A stretch of DNA of 25,688 nucleotides, taken from positions 1 to 25,688 of IMG/VR virus record IMGVR_UViG_3300025543_000183; one strand, 5' to 3'. Positions 15,924 through 23,273 of this stretch are shown piece by piece. The position numbers were made by a program, and so were the translations under genes. The number at the start of each line of letters is the position of its first letter. Within the stretch, counting starts at the first letter, position 1. Under the pieces are notes generated by a model that was given only the letters and a program-made list of their open reading frames with translations, was not told where the DNA came from and did no database searches. The stretch is from a virus.

Positions 15924-16712
15924 TTATTGCTCCAACGTATAGCCTTCAGGCACTTCGTTATCTTCAAATAAATAATAATCTTCATCTACTGGATCATAAT
16001 AAAAATAATTTCCAGAATCTTCATCAATATAAGCCACACTAGGATTAGTGTAATCTTCGCTCAAGCCTTCTTTGATTGCATCTCCAATGGTATAAGCAAG
16101 AGCTCCTCCAGCTGCTGTATTTGTTACTGGATTAGAAAGTTTAGATGCTGCGTTAGCAGCTTTTCTCATTTTATTTCCTGTGCTTAATGCTTTTATTCCA
16201 GCACCAGCTAATCCCAAACCTGGAATTGCCATCGCATAATCTAAGGGATTATATGGATCAAAAATTAAACCATCTCTACCGAAATATTTTGTCCCTGCTT
16301 CACCGCCATCAGCAAATCCTTCTATGCCACGTCCTCTAAGAATATCTTTTTGAGTTACTTTGCCGTCACCTGTTAGATCGGGAAAGCCACCGTCTTTTAA
16401 ATTAGAAATGCCACCATCAGCAAATTTTTTACTGTATCTAAGTCCGCCACCATTTGTTTCTGGATTTATATAAAAACTTAATCCATCATCATCACCATAA
16501 ATAAATTCATCACCTCTTTTACTTATTGGTCTTCCTGTCATTCCTAAAGCTCTATTTATTAAAGCTTCTTCTGATTCTTCTTTATCTCTTGGTATTCTAA
16601 TTCCTAATCTTTCTTCTATTTCTGAAAGAGCTCTGTCTTTTAACATTTGTTTAAGAACTTCCTCTTCATTTCTTTGAAGCATTGGAGCCATGCCTGACGT
16701 TATTCCTTGCAT
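15924..16712 (-). CDS. Virion-associated protein with FADGG motifs and an EF-hand/dockerin-type loop
   Basis: A 262-residue protein. The N-terminal ~60 residues are helical and charged. The middle has FADGG motifs (97-101 and 133-137) flanking PDLTGDGKVTQKDIL (111-125). Residues 112-123 have the calcium-loop spacing D-x-T-x-D-G-K-V-x-x-x-D of EF-hand/dockerin loops. A glycine/alanine hydrophobic segment follows (about 160-172), then a helix. The C-terminus is rich in Asp, Glu and Tyr. FADGG and DLTGDGKVT stretches occur in many marine phage structural proteins, which is known to me from family patterns. A structural role is therefore likely, and calcium binding is a prediction. The start overlaps the S74 gene stop as TAATG. 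Confidence 0.7.
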   Translation of the reverse strand: MQGITSGMAPMLQRNEEEVLKQMLKDRALSEIEERLGIRIPRDKEESEEALINRALGMTGRPISKRGDEFIYGDDDGLSFYINPETNGGGLRYSKKFADGGISNLKDGGFPDLTGDGKVTQKDILRGRGIEGFADGGEAGTKYFGRDGLIFDPYNPLDYAMAIPGLGLAGAGIKALSTGNKMRKAANAASKLSNPVTNTAAGGALAYTIGDAIKEGLSEDYTNPSVAYIDEDSGNYFYYDPVDEDYYLFEDNEVPEGYTLEQ

Positions 16713-18271
16713 TACAATACCTTAGCGTAGTCAACAGCATAGTAACCATTTTTAACTACTACTGCATCTGGTTTAACTTCTAATACTTCTTGAGCTAGGA
16801 CACCTTCTGTTGGTTCTGATTCTGCTCCAAGCTCTATGGCTTTGTCATTCCAATCCCATGTGTACCAACCAATGTTAGGCTCAACTTCACCAATCTTTTT
16901 AATGTTAGTTTTTAATTCAACATCAGAAGTTGCAGCACCATATATGGTTGCAGCTGTTCCTGCAGCACCAAGTAATTTAGAGAAGGTGCTTGGCTCTTGA
17001 TAAGAGCCACGTTGATAAGCACTTGTACCAGTACCACCAGAGATTCCTCCCATTGGTGATCCAGCAAGTAATGCTTGACCTTGTTGTAGTCTTTGCATTG
17101 GCTCGTTCGCAAGTTGTTGTGCTCCTTGGAACTGTCTTGATAGTGCAGCCTGTTGAGTTGCTTGACCTTGCTGACCGAGTTGATTCAACATATTGATTTG
17201 GTTGCCTAGCATTCCTTGTCCTTTTTGTCCTAGACCTGCAATGCCTTGACCTATCTGACCAAACTGTTGTCCCATACCACTAGCTAATTGACCTAAGCCA
17301 CCTAGTTGTTGTCCACCTTGCATAAGGCTAGAACCAAAACCACCTAGGGCTTGTCCTCTTTGTACTTGTTGTTGACCTAGACCAGCCATCTGACTACCTA
17401 GTGCGGCCTGCTGACCACCTATAGCTGCTTGTTGTCCGCCTAAACTTGCTTGCATTTGACCTAATCCAGCTTGTCTACCTTGTTGTGATTCAAAGGATTG
17501 TCTTGCAGCATCTTGAGCTCTGCCAAATCCTTGACTTCTAAGAGCACCAACTGCTTCAGCGGCCCCTCTTCCTGTTTGTCTTGCTAATTCTTCTTGAGTT
17601 ATCCTACCTCTTGATCCACCAAAGGCACCAGCGGATACAGCTCTATCACGTAGTCCTATGTCTTGTTTTGCTGATTGTCTGTTTATATCTTCTAATGTTT
17701 GTTGTACTACTTGATCTTCGTATGGATTATAAAAAGCAGATGAGCTACTAGGATCAAACATTTGAGTAGCACCCATTGCACTTTGTTCTGCTCTTTGTAA
17801 TGCACCTATACCACCTGCTACAGTATCAGCTCCTGTACCTATCATTCTTTCTGCTGCATCTGAGAATCTTCCAGCACCTCTTGCTAAATCAGATCCTTCT
17901 CTTTGAAAGCCCATACCTTCTTCAATACCAGCTTGAGCCTGTGGCACAAAGCCCATAGCTTGATCTAGTGCATCTTCTTGTCTGCCGTATAATCTACCAG
18001 CATCTTCTATATAAGGTTTAAATTCTCCTAAACCACCTGCTGCTTGACGTGCTTGTATTTGTAATGGTGTAAGACCTGCTGTTTGTTCTATGGGTATATC
18101 TCTAGCTCGAGATATTAGTCCTTCGTATTCACCAGGAGAGCCAAAGTAGGAAGCAAGAAGTCTTCTTGAGTAGTCCTCCATGTAAGGAGATATAAAAGAA
18201 TAACCTGTTTCTGGAGTTGTTATTACATCTGCTGGTGGAGCTGTTTTAGTTTTGCTACTAAATATTCCCAT
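16712..18271 (-). CDS. Gln/Gly-rich virion protein with C-terminal Peptidase_S74 chaperone
   Basis: A 519-residue protein. Residues 177-195 (SSAFYNPYEDQVVQQTLED) carry the NPY...VVxxxLxxI pattern of a marine phage structural family. Residues about 262-372 are a degenerate repeat of Gln/Gly/Leu units. The C-terminal ~70 residues form a Peptidase_S74 intramolecular chaperone: SDVELKTNIKKIG (449-461) with the Ser/Lys dyad Ser449 and Lys454, GVLAQEVLEVKPDAV (490-504) and a final YYAVDYAKVL. Such domains help trimeric fibres fold and then cut themselves off before the serine. It could thus be a tail fibre or trimeric internal rod. The domain is shorter than the ~100 residues usual in fibres. TAATG links join it to both neighbours. 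Confidence 0.8.
   Translation of the reverse strand: MGIFSSKTKTAPPADVITTPETGYSFISPYMEDYSRRLLASYFGSPGEYEGLISRARDIPIEQTAGLTPLQIQARQAAGGLGEFKPYIEDAGRLYGRQEDALDQAMGFVPQAQAGIEEGMGFQREGSDLARGAGRFSDAAERMIGTGADTVAGGIGALQRAEQSAMGATQMFDPSSSSAFYNPYEDQVVQQTLEDINRQSAKQDIGLRDRAVSAGAFGGSRGRITQEELARQTGRGAAEAVGALRSQGFGRAQDAARQSFESQQGRQAGLGQMQASLGGQQAAIGGQQAALGSQMAGLGQQQVQRGQALGGFGSSLMQGGQQLGGLGQLASGMGQQFGQIGQGIAGLGQKGQGMLGNQINMLNQLGQQGQATQQAALSRQFQGAQQLANEPMQRLQQGQALLAGSPMGGISGGTGTSAYQRGSYQEPSTFSKLLGAAGTAATIYGAATSDVELKTNIKKIGEVEPNIGWYTWDWNDKAIELGAESEPTEGVLAQEVLEVKPDAVVVKNGYYAVDYAKVL
17156..17488 (-). repeat. Degenerate Gln/Gly/Leu coding repeat in the S74 gene
   Basis: Codons 262-372 repeat short units such as GGQQAA, LGQQQ and GLGQ. 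The DNA shows matching recurrences on the plus strand (CTTGACCTA, GTTGTCC, CACCTA). The repeat probably encodes an extended or coiled rod before the chaperone domain, and it could vary in length by slippage or recombination. Confidence 0.7.
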
Positions 18272-19689
18272 TATCTGTATTTCCTCATCATTTGTTCGCC
18301 TTCTTTTTGTAGAGCATACATTTGACGTGCACCCTCTAGGCGTTGTTCGTATTCGTCTTGTGGGTTAGCACCTGCTGCCACACCCATACCTCTAACTGCT
18401 TCAGCATTAACAACAAACTCACCATCACTTAACATGGCTGGTATCTTGTCGCCACGCTCTCCACCTGGGCCTGTAATTAATTCGCTTCTATCTACAAATT
18501 TACCGTCAGCCGCATATAACTGACTGGTTATTCTTCTTGGTTGTAGATCATCTACATAAGTAGCTTCTTTAGGAGGTGCTACTAATGGTGAGAAAGGTGT
18601 GCCTTTCATTTGTGAATAAAGTTTTGATACTTCACTAGGGTAGAATCTGTAAGCATCTGGTGTTTCATCTCTAGCATCAATAGATATAGATGCTCCAGGA
18701 GTTTGAAAGCCATAACTACTACGACCTGCTGCACCTGATCCTCCATAACCTTTTGCTAATCTAGCTGCTGCTTGTTTTGCTTGTTGTTCTGCAATCTCTT
18801 CTTCTGTTGGTGGTGTATAGCTATATCCTCCACCTCCACCTGGTAGGTTTATAATTCCACCAAAGTCACCAAAGTCTATATCACTAAAATCAAAATCATC
18901 AAACATATAATCATTAAACCTAAACTCTCTTTCATCTTCAGCCCTTCTTTCATTGGCCATGCCACCCCTTCTAAATCTTTGTATGTCAACCTTTGATGCT
19001 CCTGTTCCTTTGATCATTTGACCTTCAGTCTGACCATAGGTTTCTGGCATAAAACTTTGTGCTTGCTCAAATCTATTAGCCATTTCTCCTGCTTTTGTTT
19101 TTCTAATAGCTTCATTAATATTTTCTGTATCGTTTGCAGCATCTGAAATAGAGTCATATTCTTTACCATTCAATACATATTTTCCAGTTGTAGCATCATA
19201 TTCAGGTGCTACAGATTTTGATAAACCAAAAGAATCTTTGTCTTCAAAAATATCATCTTCAAAATCTATATCCAAAATTCCACCATTTGCAAAACCAGCT
19301 ATACCACCATCAGCAAGCTGAACAGAAGTATCTCTTTCTAAACTTTGTTGAAATTTATTAAAATCTTTTTGAGCATCATCAACAGCTTCAGGATTACCAG
19401 GTTTTATATCTGGAGTATTTATGTCAGATGATCCTATAGAAAAACCTTGCATGGCTTTATTTTCTTCATCTCCCCCACTTAAACCACCTAAAGCACTAGC
19501 AATTTTTCCAAAATCCATACCTCCACCAGTACCTCCACCAACACTACCGCCAGTAAAAAAATTAACTATGCCACCATTCATGTAACTTGAAACATCAAAA
19601 TCTTTATCATCTCTAAGTCCAGGAAGTAATTTTTTTAATAATGCTATTCCACCTAATGTTTTTAAAATTTTCTTGTGTGATTTCTTCAT
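18271..19689 (-). CDS. Glycine-rich virion-associated protein with SDGEFVVNA C-terminal motif
   Basis: A 472-residue protein. It begins with a lysine-rich, partly hydrophobic segment (MKKSHKKILKTLGGIALLKK), then glycine repeats (NGGIVNFFTGGSVGGGTGGG, 38-57), LADGGIAGFANGGIL (about 125-139) and another glycine-rich stretch near 270. Near the end is the motif GDKIPAMLSDGEFVVNAEAV (about 409-428), typical of many marine phage tail-associated and tape-measure-like proteins. It shares the xGG motif set with the 262-aa protein, so the two may work together. No enzyme motif is seen. The ATG at 19689 has no ribosome site but lies 6 nt after a perfect TATAAT. It is the first of three genes joined by TAATG overlaps. 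Confidence 0.7.
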   Translation of the reverse strand: MKKSHKKILKTLGGIALLKKLLPGLRDDKDFDVSSYMNGGIVNFFTGGSVGGGTGGGMDFGKIASALGGLSGGDEENKAMQGFSIGSSDINTPDIKPGNPEAVDDAQKDFNKFQQSLERDTSVQLADGGIAGFANGGILDIDFEDDIFEDKDSFGLSKSVAPEYDATTGKYVLNGKEYDSISDAANDTENINEAIRKTKAGEMANRFEQAQSFMPETYGQTEGQMIKGTGASKVDIQRFRRGGMANERRAEDEREFRFNDYMFDDFDFSDIDFGDFGGIINLPGGGGGYSYTPPTEEEIAEQQAKQAAARLAKGYGGSGAAGRSSYGFQTPGASISIDARDETPDAYRFYPSEVSKLYSQMKGTPFSPLVAPPKEATYVDDLQPRRITSQLYAADGKFVDRSELITGPGGERGDKIPAMLSDGEFVVNAEAVRGMGVAAGANPQDEYEQRLEGARQMYALQKEGEQMMRKYR

Positions 19690-19695
19690 AACTAA

Positions 19696-19701
19696 ATTAT
19701 A
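19696..19701 (-). promoter_or_regulatory. Candidate -10 box just before the 472-aa gene
   Basis: A perfect TATAAT on the minus strand (19701-19696) ends 6 nt before the ATG at 19689. Transcription from it would start at or near the start codon and give a leaderless message. No good -35 is found at 17 nt. A 10-bp palindrome, ACAATATTGT (19703-19712), lies directly upstream and may bind a regulator. The short gap 19690-19745 holds nothing else. Confidence 0.4.
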
Positions 19702-19745
19702 TACAATATTGTTTTAAGTGTACCATTTTTTCTATGTATCATCTC

Positions 19746-20081
19746 TTATGAGGTTGTTACATTAATTGATATGTTTCCATCTGTCTTAACAGAAACAGAT
19801 CCTAGTGATGCAGTTGTCTCGAAGCCTTGTGGATTCTTCGGAGTGTGTAACTGTACCCATTGGTTGCCTATATATACTTGTAAAACACCAATAGATGTAT
19901 TCCATATTACATCACCTACGTTAAAAGCTAAAGTAGAAATTTGAGAATCATTAAACTGTGGTGTTGAGCTAGGATCGAATGTTCCTAGGTTTAACTCAAG
20001 GATTCTTATTAATCTGTTGAATACATTAGCATCAACCTCACCACTTGCTTGAGGTAATCTACTTGCAAGAAGCTTGGCCAT
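19746..20081 (-). CDS. 111-aa structural-operon protein of unknown function
   Basis: Begins MAKLLASRLPQASGEVDANV, which forms a short helix, then NRLIRILELNLGTFDPSSTP and a beta-rich end (VGDVIWNTSIGVLQVYIGNQWVQL). The IGNQWVQL stretch resembles the small beta motif repeated at the tips of phage appendages. The gene follows the gp10-like gene with a TAATG overlap. I recall similar small proteins beside gp10-like genes in marine phages, but I know of no function. It is probably a minor tail or adaptor component. Confidence 0.65.
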   Translation of the reverse strand: MAKLLASRLPQASGEVDANVFNRLIRILELNLGTFDPSSTPQFNDSQISTLAFNVGDVIWNTSIGVLQVYIGNQWVQLHTPKNPQGFETTASLGSVSVKTDGNISINVTTS

Positions 20082-21946
20082 TATCTTCTGCCGTCAGTTC
20101 TAATATCAATCCTGTTTGCACCTAGTCTCCATTTAAAACCAGTTCTTAATCCTGTTGCTGCATCATCATCTGATTGAACTCTAAGAACAAGCTGTCTGCC
20201 TCTAGCACGAGTAAATGTTTGTTGAGTAGTGCTTGTAATATTGTTAGTTGAATTAGTTGTTAAGCTTTCTCCAGGAAAGTTACGAGTTTTTAATACAAAA
20301 TTGATCTGTCCATCTGTAGGTGTTGTACCAAAAAATTTAACATCTGGAATAATTCTGCTAACAAAACCCAGTTGATTACCTTCTTCTATATCTATATCAC
20401 CAGACTCTATGAAAACATTATCCATAGGTGATCCGTCATCATCATCAGTGCTTTCATGTATATATACATAGCCATCACCATCGCTGTCTTTACCTGTAGC
20501 TCTAGGCTTTTCAAATACACCATCATCTATCCATGCTGTTCTTGATAGATTGCCTATGCTCCATGCACCTTCTAGGTAGTTATAAGTTACATACCTATCT
20601 ATCTCTTCAGAAGAAGAAGAACAATAGAACCAACCAACCTCATTAAATTCTCTGTTAGTAAAAGCTAATGTTTTAAATGATTGAGTAGTATTAATATCAT
20701 CTAATACATAATTTAATACGCTACAAACTAATCTTTTAACTGATCCTGAGTAAGTATAGAAGCCATCTCTAGCCATCCAATAGACACCATCTGGTGCGTT
20801 GATCATGCCGTTAGGAGATATAAGACCTACATTCTCATTAACTAGGTTTAATCCAAAAGTAAACGGAGCACCAATAAATTGCATACTATACAAAGAAGTA
20901 TCAGTCCATATAAGTATTTCTTGTCTTGATCTTAATCCGCCAACTATCTGCGATCCAGATGAAAGTCTTAGTGACCCTGCGGTATTAGTAGCTGTTGGCT
21001 CCCATTCTGTAACGCTTTCTTGATCTGAGAATGCTATAAGCAAAGGATCTATAGAACCAGACCTAGAGCTACCAACAATAGGATCAGCACCTAAAACAAT
21101 TACGTGTCTATCAATATCGCTTACTATGGTTTGCAAACCTTTTGTTGGTGCAAGATTAGCACCACTTAAAGTGCTAATAGCTACAGCTCTGTTATCTGTA
21201 CCACTAGATTCATCCCAATAGTAAACACCACCAGCTCTAGGATTAAAGATAAGATCTTCTCCAAACGCATCGTGTGACCAAAGCCTTAACTGTCCTACTT
21301 CTGATAAAGCAACAGAAGAACCCCATGTACTTGTACCCCATGTGCCTGCACCCCAACCTGTTGATGGCACATACACATCTAATCCTACGTTTATTTGATA
21401 GGCTGCATCAGCACCTGATCCACCATTACCTGTATCACTTCCATTTGCTGTGGCTGTTGCTGTAAAAGTAAATGTATCTGCACTTGGTATAGAAGTTATT
21501 TGATACTCTTTATTTAAAACTGTTGCTGTTATGTTACCGCCAAGACTTACTGCACCACTAATAGTTACAAAATCATTTACTACAGCTCCATGTGCATTGT
21601 CAGTTGCGGTTATAGTTGCACTGCCGTTAGTAGCAGAAAAAACAATACCATTAGTAGTCGTGGCTCTAATAGGTGTTACATCAAAATAATTTGATCCAAG
21701 ATTAACGTAATATTTAAAAGTTGTTCCTAGTCCCATATACTTTGTAGAGTCTAAATCAACCCATGCTAACAGTGCTCTGCCTGTTCCTAAGTAAGAGTTG
21801 TTGTTTGATTTTTCCCAACCTCCTATTTTTTCTGGTAATCCTTTTCTAAATCTAACTAAATTACCGTCAGCCCAACCGCCTTTATCTACAAGATCAGTCA
21901 TTTCTTTATTGATTCCTGGGGTAAATTGTAATTTACTTAACGGCAT
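20081..21946 (-). CDS. P22 gp10-like tail/DNA-stabilisation protein
   Basis: Proteins of this type close the portal channel and connect the tail (P22 gp10 family). The start (PLSKLQFTPGINKEMTD, then GGWADGNLVRFRKGLPEKIGG) is a hallmark of the family. The later region has WMARDGFYTYSG and a beta-rich end (RTGFKWRLGANRIDIRTDGR). Between about residues 75 and 180 lies an inserted beta domain (ATITATDNAHGAVVNDFVTI...) resembling the E1-FCCH-like domain seen in viral tail proteins. A GWGAGTWGTSTWGSS stretch follows. I chose ATG 21946 because GAGG lies 6 nt upstream and it sits beside the endolysin stop. A TTG at 21976 would add ten residues inside the endolysin gene. The product has 621 residues. 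Confidence 0.85.
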   Translation of the reverse strand: MPLSKLQFTPGINKEMTDLVDKGGWADGNLVRFRKGLPEKIGGWEKSNNNSYLGTGRALLAWVDLDSTKYMGLGTTFKYYVNLGSNYFDVTPIRATTTNGIVFSATNGSATITATDNAHGAVVNDFVTISGAVSLGGNITATVLNKEYQITSIPSADTFTFTATATANGSDTGNGGSGADAAYQINVGLDVYVPSTGWGAGTWGTSTWGSSVALSEVGQLRLWSHDAFGEDLIFNPRAGGVYYWDESSGTDNRAVAISTLSGANLAPTKGLQTIVSDIDRHVIVLGADPIVGSSRSGSIDPLLIAFSDQESVTEWEPTATNTAGSLRLSSGSQIVGGLRSRQEILIWTDTSLYSMQFIGAPFTFGLNLVNENVGLISPNGMINAPDGVYWMARDGFYTYSGSVKRLVCSVLNYVLDDINTTQSFKTLAFTNREFNEVGWFYCSSSSEEIDRYVTYNYLEGAWSIGNLSRTAWIDDGVFEKPRATGKDSDGDGYVYIHESTDDDDGSPMDNVFIESGDIDIEEGNQLGFVSRIIPDVKFFGTTPTDGQINFVLKTRNFPGESLTTNSTNNITSTTQQTFTRARGRQLVLRVQSDDDAATGLRTGFKWRLGANRIDIRTDGRR

Positions 21947-21947
21947 A

Positions 21948-22391
21948 TTAAACCTCGTGCCATTCCTTACCTTCAAATAGTAAGGCTTCTGCCTCTCTAC
22001 GTCTGATAAGTCCTTGTAAAACCTTACCGCCTGCTTTATTCCAACGCTTTATTTGAGCTGGAACATCATCATATTCTTTATTGTTTAACACTTTAAGCAT
22101 GGTTGAGGCTTTTAAGTTAGCAGGCCCTAGGTTAAATACCCAAGATACTAAAGCATCAAATTGATTTTGATCAAGATCAACAGTAACGCTATCTTTAACA
22201 TAACCTTCAAACTCTTTTATATCTTGATCTAATATTTCTTCTGCTTCTTTTTGACAAACTAAATCACCTTCTTTAACTCCAGCAGTATGACCATATCCTA
22301 TTGTCCATACGCCTGCTGCACATTTGTAAGCATTGTATTCAACACCTTCAAACTTTTTAATTAAACTTAATCCTTCTTGCGATATATTCAT
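21948..22391 (-). CDS. Endolysin, T4-type lysozyme (GH24)
   Basis: Cuts the beta-1,4 bond between N-acetylmuramic acid and N-acetylglucosamine in peptidoglycan at lysis. The catalytic set has the usual E-9-D-6-T spacing as Glu15, Cys24, Thr30 (KFEGVEYNAYKCAAGVWTIGYG). Cysteine instead of aspartate also occurs in phage P1 Lyz. The rest of the fold (NQFDALVSWVFNLG, about 96-109; LIRRREAEALLFEG near the end) fits a 147-residue lysozyme. The start ATG 22391 has GGGGAG seven bases upstream. An earlier ATG (22454) would add 21 basic residues but has no such site and lies in the spanin gene. There is no signal or SAR segment, so export needs the holin. Confidence 0.92.
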   Translation of the reverse strand: MNISQEGLSLIKKFEGVEYNAYKCAAGVWTIGYGHTAGVKEGDLVCQKEAEEILDQDIKEFEGYVKDSVTVDLDQNQFDALVSWVFNLGPANLKASTMLKVLNNKEYDDVPAQIKRWNKAGGKVLQGLIRRREAEALLFEGKEWHEV

Positions 22392-22395
22392 ATTT

Positions 22396-22767
22396 TTACT
22401 CCCCTTCTTTTGTAGTAACTTTTTTGTAATAGACAACAACTTCTTTAAGTTCATTTATATACCTCTTTAATTCCTGCATATTATATGACATGAGCTCGTA
22501 ATCGGGCACAGACATAGCTAAGAATACCACTTGACCTTGGTCTTTCTCAACTCTTGCTAAAAACTCTTCTAAATTTTTATCTGATACTACATACCAATAC
22601 GGATCTTTTAGATCTATTTCTCTAGGCATTACAGGTTGAACTATAGTTCTTTCTATAGGTTTAGATATAACCTCAACCTGTTGTTTACTTGGTATCAGGC
22701 TGCAACTGCAAGCCATCATCAAGACTGTCAATGTTACGGCTGTCTTCTTCAATGCTATCAAATACAT
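22396..22767 (-). CDS. Probable o-spanin lipoprotein (Rz1-like)
   Basis: A 123-residue product with a basic and hydrophobic N-terminus (MYLIALKKTAVTLTVLMMACSC) ending in Cys20/Cys22, close to a lipoprotein signal. The lipobox is imperfect because methionine is at -3 for Cys20. The mature part holds PREIDLKDPYWYVV, followed by a helical region (LEEFLARVEK, MQELKRYINELKEVV). Outer-membrane spanins are lipoproteins that join the inner-membrane spanin to fuse the two membranes at lysis. The gene starts inside the 3' end of the i-spanin gene in another frame (83-nt overlap), the classic Rz/Rz1 layout. It is longer than typical Rz1, so the function is good inference but not certain. Confidence 0.65.
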   Translation of the reverse strand: MYLIALKKTAVTLTVLMMACSCSLIPSKQQVEVISKPIERTIVQPVMPREIDLKDPYWYVVSDKNLEEFLARVEKDQGQVVFLAMSVPDYELMSYNMQELKRYINELKEVVVYYKKVTTKEGE

Positions 22768-23080
22768 CTTTAGTTCCTTTGTTTACTCTTGGTTCAATCA
22801 AACCTGGTTTAGCTGCGGCTAATTTAGTTAAGTTATGTCGTTTAAATATGTCAAGGTATCTTGACATCTCTTGTTGAATCTCTTGATTTCTACTTTGTAA
22901 GTCTAGTAAGCTCGATGTTTGTAAAGCAAAATCATTTTGTAATGATTCTATTGCTAACCTTTGTTCTTGGTTTCTTAGTTCAAAAGCTTGATTAAGAGCA
23001 GAAAGTTTAGAGTTTTCATTCCATAGTAAATAAGTAGCTAATCCCATAACTACTATAATTCCTATCAAAACTTTAGACAT
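22685..23080 (-). CDS. i-spanin (Rz-like), inner-membrane lysis protein
   Basis: A 131-residue protein with one N-terminal membrane helix (about 3-20, VLIGIIVVMGLATYLLW) and then a long heptad-like coiled coil (about 25-80). The segment FKRHNLTKLAAAKPGLIEPRVN (about 79-100; RHNL...LA..KPGLIE) is typical of Rz-like spanins, followed by an acidic tail. It would span the periplasm and pair with the o-spanin. The start overlaps the holin stop as TAATG. The last 83 nt also code for the start of the o-spanin in another frame. Confidence 0.8.
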   Translation of the reverse strand: MSKVLIGIIVVMGLATYLLWNENSKLSALNQAFELRNQEQRLAIESLQNDFALQTSSLLDLQSRNQEIQQEMSRYLDIFKRHNLTKLAAAKPGLIEPRVNKGTKDVFDSIEEDSRNIDSLDDGLQLQPDTK

Positions 23081-23265
23081 TAACTAATAACCTGCGACAA
23101 AACTATTGATACTAGTATGAATGGATACACAGCCCAAATCATATTCTCTAGCTTATCAAAACGCTTTGCACCGTCTTCTAGTCTTTTATCAATACTTTTA
23201 TATAATGCTTTGCATTCTCTTTCATGAGATTCTATTGCAGTAAGTGCGTCTTTTGCTGTTGCCAT
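23080..23265 (-). CDS. Holin candidate, single C-terminal membrane helix
   Basis: A 61-residue protein: a charged helical N-terminal part (MATAKDALTAIESHEREC..., about 1-40) and one hydrophobic helix (about 43-60, IWAVYPFILVSIVLSQVI). The ATG at 23265 has GAGG six bases upstream. A TTG at 23277 would add four residues but has no site. XhlA-like and other phage holin candidates share this layout. It lies directly before the spanins and endolysin, so a role in membrane permeabilisation is likely. It could instead be another small membrane protein of the lysis cassette. It starts 8 nt after the stop of the cyclase gene. Confidence 0.7.
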   Translation of the reverse strand: MATAKDALTAIESHERECKALYKSIDKRLEDGAKRFDKLENMIWAVYPFILVSIVLSQVIS

Positions 23266-23273
23266 ATTTTTCC

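Noticed and set aside
22392-22454. Longer endolysin start adding 21 basic residues
   Set aside because: GGGGAG is placed for the ATG at 22391, and the extension is neither a signal peptide nor a SAR segment.
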